Positions 1 to 8,093 of a stretch of 64,000 nucleotides of DNA are shown here, in pieces. A program made the position numbers and the translations under genes. Source of the DNA: UBA2336 sp049306095. GTDB taxonomy: Bacteria > Bacteroidota > Bacteroidia > Cytophagales > Cyclobacteriaceae. A model generated the notes under the pieces. It was not told where the DNA came from. It did no database searches and saw only the letters and a program-made list of their open reading frames with translations. Within the stretch, counting starts at the first letter, position 1. Every line of letters starts with the position of its first letter. The stretch lies in assembly GCA_049306095.1 (NCBI GenBank), contig JBAQPU010000034.1, positions 62,001 through 126,000 of the forward strand. The letters run 5' to 3'.

Positions 1-44
1 GCAATATAGGCAAAGATCATAAAAAGTCTGGAGGCAGCCGGAAG

Positions 45-1649
45 TTAGTTTTTTGAAAAGCTCACGATTGATTCGGTCTCAATGATCTGACCATCCATTT
101 CACGTTCCTGTTTTAAAATGACAGGATAGTGTTTGCTGATGAAGATGCGTTTTTGACAGGAGACCGGAGGTTGCCCGGATTGGTGGGTAAATACGTATAC
201 CGAATCGAATGTTAACCGGTTGGTTAGCTGTAGGGTAGGGAGAATTTCCTGTAAGCACATGTTGTTTTTCACTCCGGCATTTTCACTGTCCCAGCAGGCC
301 CCAGGTTTACCAAACAGATACATTTCTTTGTTAATAAACAGGCTGTTGTTTTTTTGAGAGACGGGTACAATTGTGAATGCTTCCGATTCATTTTTATTAT
401 AAATCATCCACTCTCCATTTTTATTCCATGATTGAATTTTTGAAACAATCCGGTATTCCGTTTGGGTTTTAGTAACCAGGTTTTTCTTCTGATAGGTTAT
501 GTCCCACACGTCAACGGTATCCTGATGAAGATAGATTAGAGAAAATGGAATGAAGAAGAATACCAGCAGGATATACGCAAACCCCGACAACCGGTACCGA
601 AGCGTAAGCTTTCCTACTTGTTGGGCGAGCGCTAGCGGTATTTTGCGAAGTACAGGAATCGGATAGAAAAGCAGTACACCAATAACGTTTAGCAAAAAAT
701 GCGCAATAGCAATACTCATCCCACTCAACGCATGCTGGTTGAGCAAGGCGGCAATAAAGGCCGTGATGGTAGTGCCGATGTTCGCGCCCAGTATAAAAGG
801 CGCTGCTTTTCGGAGTGACACTATTTTTTGAGCCACAATGGGAACCACTACGGAAATGGTAATGGTACTTGAGCGAATAGCGGCCGTGGTAAGCGTTCCC
901 CAGAAAAACGACTTCCACGCGTTTTTAAAAAAGAAACGACTGAAACGTTCTGGTGAGTGGGCTTGTAATAAACCTGAAATTACTTTTCTGAAAAGCAGAA
1001 TAGAGGTGAAGAGTAAAACAAAGGCAATGATCACCCGAACGAATCCGTTCGGGATAACACGATCTAAAAAATCTATTATCCATCCGAAAAGTGACCAGGG
1101 TGCAGTGAAAGAAGTTCCTTCCTGTATCGAAATCGGATAAAAAAAATGTGAGGCAATCCATTGCGACAAGCCTGATAAAAATCCGTAATAATATTCCAAC
1201 GGAAAAAGAATGAGAACGACCAATATGTTGAAGAAGCCATCGTAGGTTCCGGCTGATACCGCCCTTCTGAAATCTTTTTTTCTGTTGATGAATCCCATCG
1301 CTACTATGGTGCTGGTGATGGTGGTTCCGATGTTGGCACCCATAATAATGGGGATTGCATTTTCAATAGGGATGGAACCCGAGGCAACTAACACTACCGT
1401 CAGGGCTGTTGTTGTTGAACTGCTTTGAATCATAGCGGTAATCAGCAATCCAATAAATAAAGCGGTAAATGGATTGGACGTTGCCAGGATGATGGTTTCG
1501 GCCGCAGTGGCTCCTACTCGTTGCAGCGATGACACCATCAGTTCAAGTGCAAAAGCAAACATCAAAAGCGTGCCGATGATGTACAGCACGTTCACCAGGG
1601 TATCCCTTGATGTTGGTCGAATGGGTTGTATAGTTGCCGTTTGCTCCAA
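45..1649 (-). CDS. Na+/phosphate symporter family protein (PNaS/NptA-like)
   Basis: 534-aa polytopic membrane protein with the inverted-repeat architecture of the Na/Pi cotransporter family (PF02690). The first half has the signature QSSSTTTAL near residue 75 and GANIGTT near 105; the second half has RSSTITI near residue 260 and a second GANIGTT near 290. About 9-10 hydrophobic segments end near residue 370, followed by a soluble C-terminal tail of about 150 residues that contains no recognisable PhoU domain. The family couples sodium entry to phosphate uptake or export across the inner membrane. In the second repeat the Gln of the usual QSSS motif is Arg, so transport of phosphate itself is inferred, not certain. 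The gene stands alone, downstream of the M20 gene on the same strand, and its stop lies 44 bases from the window edge. Confidence 0.85.
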   Translation of the reverse strand: MEQTATIQPIRPTSRDTLVNVLYIIGTLLMFAFALELMVSSLQRVGATAAETIILATSNPFTALFIGLLITAMIQSSSTTTALTVVLVASGSIPIENAIPIIMGANIGTTITSTIVAMGFINRKKDFRRAVSAGTYDGFFNILVVLILFPLEYYYGFLSGLSQWIASHFFYPISIQEGTSFTAPWSLFGWIIDFLDRVIPNGFVRVIIAFVLLFTSILLFRKVISGLLQAHSPERFSRFFFKNAWKSFFWGTLTTAAIRSSTITISVVVPIVAQKIVSLRKAAPFILGANIGTTITAFIAALLNQHALSGMSIAIAHFLLNVIGVLLFYPIPVLRKIPLALAQQVGKLTLRYRLSGFAYILLVFFFIPFSLIYLHQDTVDVWDITYQKKNLVTKTQTEYRIVSKIQSWNKNGEWMIYNKNESEAFTIVPVSQKNNSLFINKEMYLFGKPGACWDSENAGVKNNMCLQEILPTLQLTNRLTFDSVYVFTHQSGQPPVSCQKRIFISKHYPVILKQEREMDGQIIETESIVSFSKN

Positions 1650-1721
1650 TCGGGGTCAGAAAATCCAAAGATACACGGAGGCGGCTATGGGCTTACCGAC
1701 TTAACAATTATTTAATATGAG

Positions 1722-2912
1722 TTAGGAGTACCCCAGTTCCTTCACGGCCATCCACGCCATTAAACCGGGGCCAATGGCAAGTGCATCTTCATCAATGTCA
1801 AACGTAGGGGTGTGCACATAGGAAGTTATTCCCTTTGCCTCGTTGCGTGTGCCAAGCCGGTAAAACGAAGCCGGAACTTCATGGGAATAAAAAGCAAAAT
1901 CTTCTGAGCCTAAGGTAATATCAATGTCCACTACATTTTCCTTACCAACGTACTCTTCAGCCGCTTTTTTAATTCGTTGGGTTATTTCCGGATTATTTTC
2001 CAGGTATGGATAGCCATGGGAAATAGTGACTTCACATTTTCCGCCCATTCCTTCTGCTATGCTTTCAGCCATCTTTTTAATCTTCTTCAATCCATCGGCA
2101 CGCCAGGTTTCATTCATGGCACGAAACGTTCCGTCAATGTTAACTTCATCAGGGATAACATTTTGAGCCGTGCCCCCGGCAATTTTACCAAAGGTGAGCA
2201 CGGTAGGTTGTTTTGGTGAAGCATTCCGGCTGATCACTTGCTGAAGGGCGATGATGATATGCGAGGCAATAACAATCGGATCGATGGTTAATTCAGGAGC
2301 GGCCCCATGCCCGCCTTTGCCAATAACTTTCAGGTAAATCTCATCACTGCTGGCCATGTACATCCCTTCCCGAAACCCGATTTTTCCGGCCGGAAGAATT
2401 GGAAAGACATGTTGCCCCAGAATGGCAGAAGGTGCGGGGTTTTTTAAGGCACCATCACGAATCATATATGAAGCACCTCCCGGATTTTTTTCTTCTCCCG
2501 GCTGAAACAAAAACCGAACAGTTCCTTCAAACTGATCTCTTACTTCGTTCAGAATTTTGGCGGTGCCTAATAATGAGGAGGTGTGCACATCGTGGCCACA
2601 GGCATGCATTACACCTTTATTTGTTGATTTGTAGGGAACATCATTCGCCTCTGTAATGGGAAGCGCATCCATATCGGCCCGCAAGGCGATGGTTTTTTTG
2701 CCAGGATTTTTTCCTTTGATTTCAGCAATCAATCCGGTGGTTGCAATTTCGGTTGACTCAATGCCAAACGCACGAAGGGTTTGAGCAACAAACTTTACCG
2801 TGTTGTATTCCTGGTACGAAAGCTCAGGGTTGGCATGAAGATGTCTGCGTAAACCAACTATTTCTGAACTGTATGAGTTAGAAAGAGATTTAATTTTTTC
2901 AAGGAGGGACAT
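1722..2912 (-). CDS. M20 family metallo-amidohydrolase
   Basis: 396-aa cytosolic enzyme of peptidase family M20D (N-acyl-amino-acid / IAA-amino-acid hydrolase type). Visible metal-site motifs are HACGHDVH near residue 104, QPGEE near 138 and a late HTPTFDID near 365, with a DADMDALP-like segment (RADMDALPI) near 80. Length matches the family (about 390-400). It removes acyl groups from N-acylated amino acids; the true substrate cannot be read from sequence. The ATG at 2912 follows the intergenic palindrome at 2921-2999 that separates it from the SPOR lipoprotein gene on the same strand. Confidence 0.88.
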   Translation of the reverse strand: MSLLEKIKSLSNSYSSEIVGLRRHLHANPELSYQEYNTVKFVAQTLRAFGIESTEIATTGLIAEIKGKNPGKKTIALRADMDALPITEANDVPYKSTNKGVMHACGHDVHTSSLLGTAKILNEVRDQFEGTVRFLFQPGEEKNPGGASYMIRDGALKNPAPSAILGQHVFPILPAGKIGFREGMYMASSDEIYLKVIGKGGHGAAPELTIDPIVIASHIIIALQQVISRNASPKQPTVLTFGKIAGGTAQNVIPDEVNIDGTFRAMNETWRADGLKKIKKMAESIAEGMGGKCEVTISHGYPYLENNPEITQRIKKAAEEYVGKENVVDIDITLGSEDFAFYSHEVPASFYRLGTRNEAKGITSYVHTPTFDIDEDALAIGPGLMAWMAVKELGYS

Positions 2913-2920
2913 GTGCCGGG

Positions 2921-2999
2921 ATTTACGATTTACGAAGTACGATTTACGATTTACAATTCATAAAACATAAAATCGTACCTCGTACGTCTAAAATCGTAC
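2921..2999. repeat. Intergenic palindrome built from a repeated tacgattt word
   Basis: The whole spacer between two co-directional genes is an imperfect inverted repeat. The left arm repeats the word GATTTAC/TACGATTT four times (2921-2955), the right arm carries its complement AAATCGTAC twice plus variants (2969-2999), and a short AT-rich loop joins them. It could fold as a long hairpin in mRNA. No family name is assigned; see findings for three similar loci with different words. Confidence 0.7.
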
Positions 3000-3000
3000 A

Positions 3001-3513
3001 TCAATTAATGGAAATCTTATCGGGTACCAGGATGGCTGCCTGAAAATAGCGTTTTACCCGTTCGTAATCTCTTTCTGCCTCCAGGCGTGTGAAATACTTA
3101 CCGGTTTTAACCCGGTAGTTTGGCTGGAGATACTGAAGTTCCGACTCCAGTTCTGGCAATGAAATGGTCAATTGTTTTTTTGCATTGAGGGCATCTTCCC
3201 GTTTGGTGCCTGAGTAAACCTGTATGGTAAAGCCATCAATAAATTTTCGGGTAAGGTTGATGCGATCAATGCTGTCCAGAACAGCATCGAGTTGCTTATT
3301 AACCGTGTGGGTCGGCTCTACGAAAGCCTTTGGATCGCGCTTGTTTGTTTCAGGCTCAACAAGAGGTTCAGCTTTTTCCTCAACCTTAGGTCTTAGCATG
3401 GAAAGGTCTTCGGAGTATTTCCCATTCTGCTGAACAGGCGTGGTGGTAGTTGGGGTTGGCTTACAGCTCCATCCTGAAAATCCTAAAAAAAGTATGACTG
3501 TGAAAACCCTCAT
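3001..3513 (-). CDS. SPOR-like domain lipoprotein
   Basis: 170-aa predicted lipoprotein. The signal peptide ends in a lipobox-like GWSC near residue 17, followed by a Thr/Pro-rich linker, a charged middle part, and a C-terminal domain from about residue 95 (FTIQVYSGTKREDA, then TGKYFTRLEAE) typical of SPOR/SPOR-like repeats that bind denuded peptidoglycan. I chose the ATG at 3513, not the TTG three codons upstream, because it begins one base after the secA stop codon (3515-3517), so it is probably translated by coupling to secA. Inferred location is the periplasmic face of a membrane, with a role in envelope or division. The specific function is unknown. Confidence 0.75.
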   Translation of the reverse strand: MRVFTVILFLGFSGWSCKPTPTTTTPVQQNGKYSEDLSMLRPKVEEKAEPLVEPETNKRDPKAFVEPTHTVNKQLDAVLDSIDRINLTRKFIDGFTIQVYSGTKREDALNAKKQLTISLPELESELQYLQPNYRVKTGKYFTRLEAERDYERVKRYFQAAILVPDKISIN

Positions 3514-3514
3514 A

Positions 3515-6500
3515 TTAATCAATTACAATGCAACGGTTATTGTGAATATCGTCTTCAACCTTTTTGTACTTCACATCTTTAACAATGCGGCCATCGGTGT
3601 ATTGCACATTTACACGGTCGTTCCGGTTCGCAACTTTTTCGGATTTAACCGGCATCACTTTTTCCTGAGGAGGCCGCCCGGTTTGCGCACCCTGCCCGCC
3701 CGGTGCCCGCCCACCACCGCTGAGCAGCGATTGCGATTCTTCTTTTTGCTCACTGTATCGTGCCCTGCGAAGATGTCTGGCTTCTTCTACCTGATCGGCT
3801 TTTTGAACAGGGATGTCTGCTTTCATGAGGAAGGAAATACTGTCTTCATTTACTTTTCCAACCAAACGCTTGAACAATTCAAAACCCTCGAACTTGTAAA
3901 TCAACAGCGGATCTTTCTGTTCATACACGGCTGTTTGAACAGATTGTTTTAAATCGTCCATTTCACGCAGGTGTTCTTTCCATAACTGATCGATGATGGC
4001 CAGGGTGATCATTTTCTCCATTGACTTCACCAATTCACCGTTATGGGTATCGACACATTTTTTCAGGTTGGCCGAAACGCCTATGTTTTTAGTGCCATCG
4101 GTGAAGGGAACTAAAATATTTTCTACGGTTGCTCCACGCGTGGTATAGATATCACGAATGATCGGCATTGACTTATCCGCCACCATTTTATTTTTCTGAT
4201 GGTAATGCTCAAGCGCTTTATTGTAAAGATCCTGCCCAAGTTTGGCCTGATCCCATTTCGCGAAATCATCGTTAGCAATTTCGTAATCTAGTCCTAATAT
4301 GCCCAGGGCACTTAACCGCAGACTTTCGTAGTCGTTGGCATTTTTAGCGTTTGCAGCAATATCTTCGCATGTATCGAACAGCATAGTCAGGATATCAAGC
4401 TCCAGACGTTCGCCATACAGCGCGTTTTTCCTGCGCGTGTAAATTACTTCACGCTGTGAGTTCATCACGTTGTCGTACTCCAACAAACGCTTCCGGATGC
4501 CAAAGTTGTTTTCTTCTACCTTTTTCTGAGCGCGTTCAATAGAACTTGTTACCATGGAGTGCTGAATAACTTCTCCTTCTTTCAGTCCTAACCTGTCCAT
4601 CACCCGCGCAATCCGTTCGGGCATGAACAAGCGCATTAAGTTATCTTCCAGTGAAACATAAAATTGAGAAGACCCCGGATCACCCTGGCGGCCTGAACGA
4701 CCGCGCAACTGCCTGTCGACCCTGCGTGATTCATGACGCTCGGTACCAATAATAGCCAAGCCCCCCGCGGCACGCGATTCAGGCGTAAGCTTGATATCGG
4801 TACCCCGACCGGCCATGTTGGTAGCAATCGTTACGGTGCCGGGCTTACCTGCTTCCGCTACAATTTCCGCTTCGCGCTGGTGTTGTTTCGCATTCAATAC
4901 ATTGTGTTTGATTTTGCGCATCTGAAGCATGCGGCTTACCAATTCTGAAATTTCCACAGAAGTCGTACCAACCAGTACAGGTCTTCCGGCTTGTGTCAAT
5001 TTTACGATTTCATCTGCAACCGCGTTGAATTTCTCACGCATGGTTTTATAAACGTAATCATCGTGGTCAATACGGGTTATCTGTCTGTTGGTTGGAATTG
5101 TAACAACATCCAGTTTGTATATGTCCCAGAATTCGCCCGCTTCTGTTTCGGCTGTACCGGTCATGCCGGCCAGCTTGTGGTACATGCGGAAATAGTTTTG
5201 AAGCGTTATGGTTGCGTATGTTTGAGTCGCATCCTCTACCTTCACATTTTCTTTTGCTTCGATGGCCTGGTGCAAACCATCAGAATATCGCCTGCCATCC
5301 AGCACCCGGCCGGTTTGTTCGTCAACGATTTTAACTTTTCCGTCAACAATAATGTACTCAGTGTCTTTTTCAAATAAGGTGTAAGCCTTCAGTAATTGGT
5401 TCACGCTGTGAATGCGCTGCGACTTTACCTGGTATTCGCGAATCAGTTCTTCTTTTTTATGGAATCGATCCTGCTCGCTTAACGTGGTATCTTTCTCAAG
5501 TTTGTTGAGTTCTGTACCGATCTCAGGCATGATGAAAAATTTCGGGTCTTCACCTTCACCGGTAATCAAGTCGATCCCTTTTTCGGTCAGCTCAACGCTG
5601 TTATCTTTCTCATCAATAATAAAGAAGAGGGGCTTATCAGCCTCCGGAAGATTACGCTTGTTGTCCTGCAGGTAGAAATTTTCAGTCTTTTGTAACACGG
5701 CCTTGATCCCAACCTCACTGAGGTATTTGATCATCGGTTTGTTTTTAGGCAATCCACGAAACGCGCGAAATAGTGCAACACCACCTTCTTTTTCGTTACC
5801 ATCGGTGATCATTTTTTTTGCATCGATCAGGTATTGACCAACAATTTTGCGCTGCGCCTCCACTAATTTGAAAATGCGTGGTTTCAAATCATAAAACTCG
5901 TGCTGGTCGCCTTTTGGTACAGGGCCTGAAATAATCAGGGGTGTTCGGGCTTCGTCAATCAATACACTATCCACTTCATCCACCATGGCGTAGTGGTGAC
6001 CGCGCTGCACTAATTCTTCCGGTTCTTTCGCCATGTTGTCGCGCAGGTAGTCGAAACCAAACTCATTGTTGGTTCCATAGGTGATACCGGCACGATAGGC
6101 ATTTTTGCGGGCTTCAGAATTTGGCTCGTGCTTATCAATACAGTCAACAGAAATTCCGTGGAACTGGAAGATAGGAGCCATCCACTCACTGTCGCGCTTG
6201 GCGAGGTAGTTGTTTACGGTTACGATGTGAACACCACGGTTGGCCAGCGCATTTAAGAAAGCAGGAAAGGTTGCTACCAGTGTTTTTCCTTCACCGGTTG
6301 CCATCTCTGAAATTTTTCCCTGGTGCAACACAATACCGCCAATCACCTGCACATCGTAGTGAACCATGTCCCAGGTAATCAGGTTTCCGGCTGCCATCCA
6401 TTGGTTCAGCCACTGAGCCTTATCACCAGTAATTTTTACGTTTTCAAATTGAGCAGAGAATTCGCGGTCGCGATCGGTGGCTGTCACTTCCAGGTATTCA

Positions 6501-6874
6501 TTTTCTTTAAAGCGCCTGGCGGTTTCGCGAACAATGGCAAAAGCTTTGGGAAGAACTTTCATCAGAACCTTTTCAAGTTCCTTGTTGCGTTCCAGTTCCA
6601 ACTTATCGATTTGTGCGAAGATGGATTCTTTCTCCTGAATGACCAGGTTGGGGTTATCGGCAATTTGCTTGTGAAGAGACGCTAACTGGTCATCAATTTC
6701 TTTCAGTTCATCGTTGATGGTTTGTTGAACTTCGCGTGTCTGATTTCTGAGGTCATCATGCGAGAGGCTTGTGAGTTTTTCGCCTTCCTTCCTGGTTTCT
6801 TCCACCAGGGGCATGATCGCTTTAATATCTTTTTGGGACTTTGTTCCGAAGAGTTTGGCAATGAGTTTGAGCAT
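3515..6874 (-). CDS. secA: Protein translocase ATPase SecA
   Basis: 1119-aa motor ATPase that drives preproteins through SecYEG. Visible features: Walker A MATGEGKT near residue 190, DEAD-type helicase motif DEVDSVLIDEARTPLI, the preprotein cross-linking region, MTGTAETE, NMAGRGTDI and GSERHESRR-like (GTERHESRRVDRQLRGRSGR) motifs, and a helical scaffold near the end. It is about 200 residues longer than the E. coli enzyme, as is usual in Bacteroidota, with insertions between the nucleotide-binding folds. The C-terminus (ending CIVID) lacks the CxCxnCH zinc site of proteobacterial SecA. The start at ATG 6874 gives the conserved MLKLIAKLFG; the upstream in-frame extension reads through a word-repeat palindrome and is unlikely to be translated. 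Confidence 0.97.
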   Translation of the reverse strand: MLKLIAKLFGTKSQKDIKAIMPLVEETRKEGEKLTSLSHDDLRNQTREVQQTINDELKEIDDQLASLHKQIADNPNLVIQEKESIFAQIDKLELERNKELEKVLMKVLPKAFAIVRETARRFKENEYLEVTATDRDREFSAQFENVKITGDKAQWLNQWMAAGNLITWDMVHYDVQVIGGIVLHQGKISEMATGEGKTLVATFPAFLNALANRGVHIVTVNNYLAKRDSEWMAPIFQFHGISVDCIDKHEPNSEARKNAYRAGITYGTNNEFGFDYLRDNMAKEPEELVQRGHHYAMVDEVDSVLIDEARTPLIISGPVPKGDQHEFYDLKPRIFKLVEAQRKIVGQYLIDAKKMITDGNEKEGGVALFRAFRGLPKNKPMIKYLSEVGIKAVLQKTENFYLQDNKRNLPEADKPLFFIIDEKDNSVELTEKGIDLITGEGEDPKFFIMPEIGTELNKLEKDTTLSEQDRFHKKEELIREYQVKSQRIHSVNQLLKAYTLFEKDTEYIIVDGKVKIVDEQTGRVLDGRRYSDGLHQAIEAKENVKVEDATQTYATITLQNYFRMYHKLAGMTGTAETEAGEFWDIYKLDVVTIPTNRQITRIDHDDYVYKTMREKFNAVADEIVKLTQAGRPVLVGTTSVEISELVSRMLQMRKIKHNVLNAKQHQREAEIVAEAGKPGTVTIATNMAGRGTDIKLTPESRAAGGLAIIGTERHESRRVDRQLRGRSGRQGDPGSSQFYVSLEDNLMRLFMPERIARVMDRLGLKEGEVIQHSMVTSSIERAQKKVEENNFGIRKRLLEYDNVMNSQREVIYTRRKNALYGERLELDILTMLFDTCEDIAANAKNANDYESLRLSALGILGLDYEIANDDFAKWDQAKLGQDLYNKALEHYHQKNKMVADKSMPIIRDIYTTRGATVENILVPFTDGTKNIGVSANLKKCVDTHNGELVKSMEKMITLAIIDQLWKEHLREMDDLKQSVQTAVYEQKDPLLIYKFEGFELFKRLVGKVNEDSISFLMKADIPVQKADQVEEARHLRRARYSEQKEESQSLLSGGGRAPGGQGAQTGRPPQEKVMPVKSEKVANRNDRVNVQYTDGRIVKDVKYKKVEDDIHNNRCIVID

Positions 6875-6880
6875 AGTAGT

Positions 6881-6957
6881 CGTTAGTCTTGAGTCATTAG
6901 TCCTGAGTCTTTCGCTCCTTACCAAACTATGGACTAAGGACTAAGGACTAATGACTA
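6881..6957. repeat. Intergenic palindrome built from a repeated gactaag/attagtc word
   Basis: Just upstream of secA. The left arm GTCATTAGTCCTGAGTC (6893-6909) matches the complement of the right arm GGACTAAGGACTAATGAC (6938-6955) with few mismatches, and GACTAAG-like words repeat tandemly inside each arm. It lies between dapF (downstream) and secA (upstream), so it is in the secA leader or promoter region. Same design, different word, as 2921-2999. Confidence 0.7.
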
Positions 6958-7002
6958 AAAAAGGGCTTAAAGTTAATTTGTTTTGGGTTATGAGGCACTC
7001 AA

Positions 7003-7815
7003 TTATAGTTCCAAATCGCCTTCAAATACCATTTTGGCAGGTCCAATAAGGAAAATATCCTGAAAGACAGGAGTTTGTGCGGCAGTTTGTCCCTCTCCGG
7101 CACTGTCATTCAGGCGGACGGTTTTAAATGCTACTGACAGTTCACCACCCAGGGTTCTAATCAAGACAGGCGAAGTATATCCTTTTTGTGAAGCGGCAAG
7201 GGCAGCAGCAGTAACGCCCGTACCGCAAGAAAGCGTTTCGTTTTCGACTCCGCGTTCATAGGTGCGAACAAAGATGGTGTTGTTGGGAAGCAATTCCACG
7301 AAATTCACATTGATACCTTTTTCTTTATAGCTATCGCTGTAACGGATTTTCCTGCCCTCCTCAACGACCGGATACGAATCTATATTTTCTACAAACCTGA
7401 CCAGGTGAGGCGAGCCTGTATTGATTTTAAAGTCGTTACCAATTACTGAAACGTCATTGGTGTTGTTCATTCGAAGTCGAACAATATCGTTGGCGAGCAA
7501 TTCGGCATCATGCGTTCCGTCATAAGCATGAAATGAAGCACGACCTTTTACCATTCCTAAAAAAGATGCAAAGTGCATGGCGGCACGACTACCATTGCCA
7601 CACAGACTTTGCGAGCCATCGCTGTTGTAATATTGAAGATTAAAATCGAGGGTGGGATGTTTTTCAATCAGCATCAACCCATCGGCACCAATACCAAATC
7701 TGCGATCGCATATTTTTTTAATCTGCTCTGTCGAAAATGAAAATTGCCCCGATCGGTTATCGATCATCACGAAGTCATTTCCGGTAGCCTGGTATTTGTA
7801 GAAATGGAATTTCAT
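7003..7815 (-). CDS. dapF: Diaminopimelate epimerase
   Basis: 270-aa cytosolic enzyme that interconverts LL- and meso-diaminopimelate, a cofactor-free racemisation supplying lysine and the peptidoglycan cross-link residue. The two catalytic cysteines are visible in the conserved contexts SLCGNGSRA (near residue 73) and LSCGTGVTAAAL (near 195). The N-terminal KYQATGNDFVMIDNR is diagnostic. Length is normal for the family. It follows secA's upstream spacer on the minus strand and is separated from the DUF4834-like gene by a perfect palindrome at 7823-7862. Confidence 0.97.
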   Translation of the reverse strand: MKFHFYKYQATGNDFVMIDNRSGQFSFSTEQIKKICDRRFGIGADGLMLIEKHPTLDFNLQYYNSDGSQSLCGNGSRAAMHFASFLGMVKGRASFHAYDGTHDAELLANDIVRLRMNNTNDVSVIGNDFKINTGSPHLVRFVENIDSYPVVEEGRKIRYSDSYKEKGINVNFVELLPNNTIFVRTYERGVENETLSCGTGVTAAALAASQKGYTSPVLIRTLGGELSVAFKTVRLNDSAGEGQTAAQTPVFQDIFLIGPAKMVFEGDLEL

Positions 7816-7822
7816 GGCATTG

Positions 7823-7862
7823 GTAGAGACGCATCCCGATAACTATCGGGATGCGTCTCTAC
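7823..7862. repeat. Perfect palindrome, 19-bp arms
   Basis: The left arm GTAGAGACGCATCCCGATA (7823-7841) is the exact complement of 7844-7862, with a 2-base loop. It fills the 48-bp gap between the 68-aa gene and dapF. It resembles dispersed REP-like palindromes of Bacteroidota, and its core CCCGAT...ATCGGG recurs in the broken tRNA copy at 40183-40198. No long U-tract follows, so it is a poor intrinsic terminator. Confidence 0.85.
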
Positions 7863-7863
7863 G

Positions 7864-8070
7864 TTATTTTATTTCTTCGTAATCAACGTAATCGCCACCC
7901 TTAAAATCGGAACGTTTTTTTTCTTTCTGAGGGGTCGAGTCAACATTTACATTTCCATTTGGAGGCCTCCTGTTTTGGCCTTCGTTATACCCGCTGGAAA
8001 GCGCTCTGAAGAAACCAAACTTGTAGAGCACGTAGAAAAGAAGCGTAATGATGAGGAGTATTCGTAACAT
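7864..8070 (-). CDS. Small membrane-anchored protein, DUF4834-like
   Basis: 68-aa protein with one N-terminal transmembrane helix (about residues 2-18, then KFGFFRALSSG) and a hydrophilic Asn/Pro-rich tail ending in an acidic GGDYVDYEEI motif. The helix plus acidic EEI end matches my memory of the DUF4834 family in Bacteroidota; function is unknown. It lies 23 bp downstream of carB on the same strand and may be cotranscribed with it. Confidence 0.65.
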   Translation of the reverse strand: MLRILLIITLLFYVLYKFGFFRALSSGYNEGQNRRPPNGNVNVDSTPQKEKKRSDFKGGDYVDYEEIK

Positions 8071-8093
8071 ACTATCAAAGATAATACTTTCCT

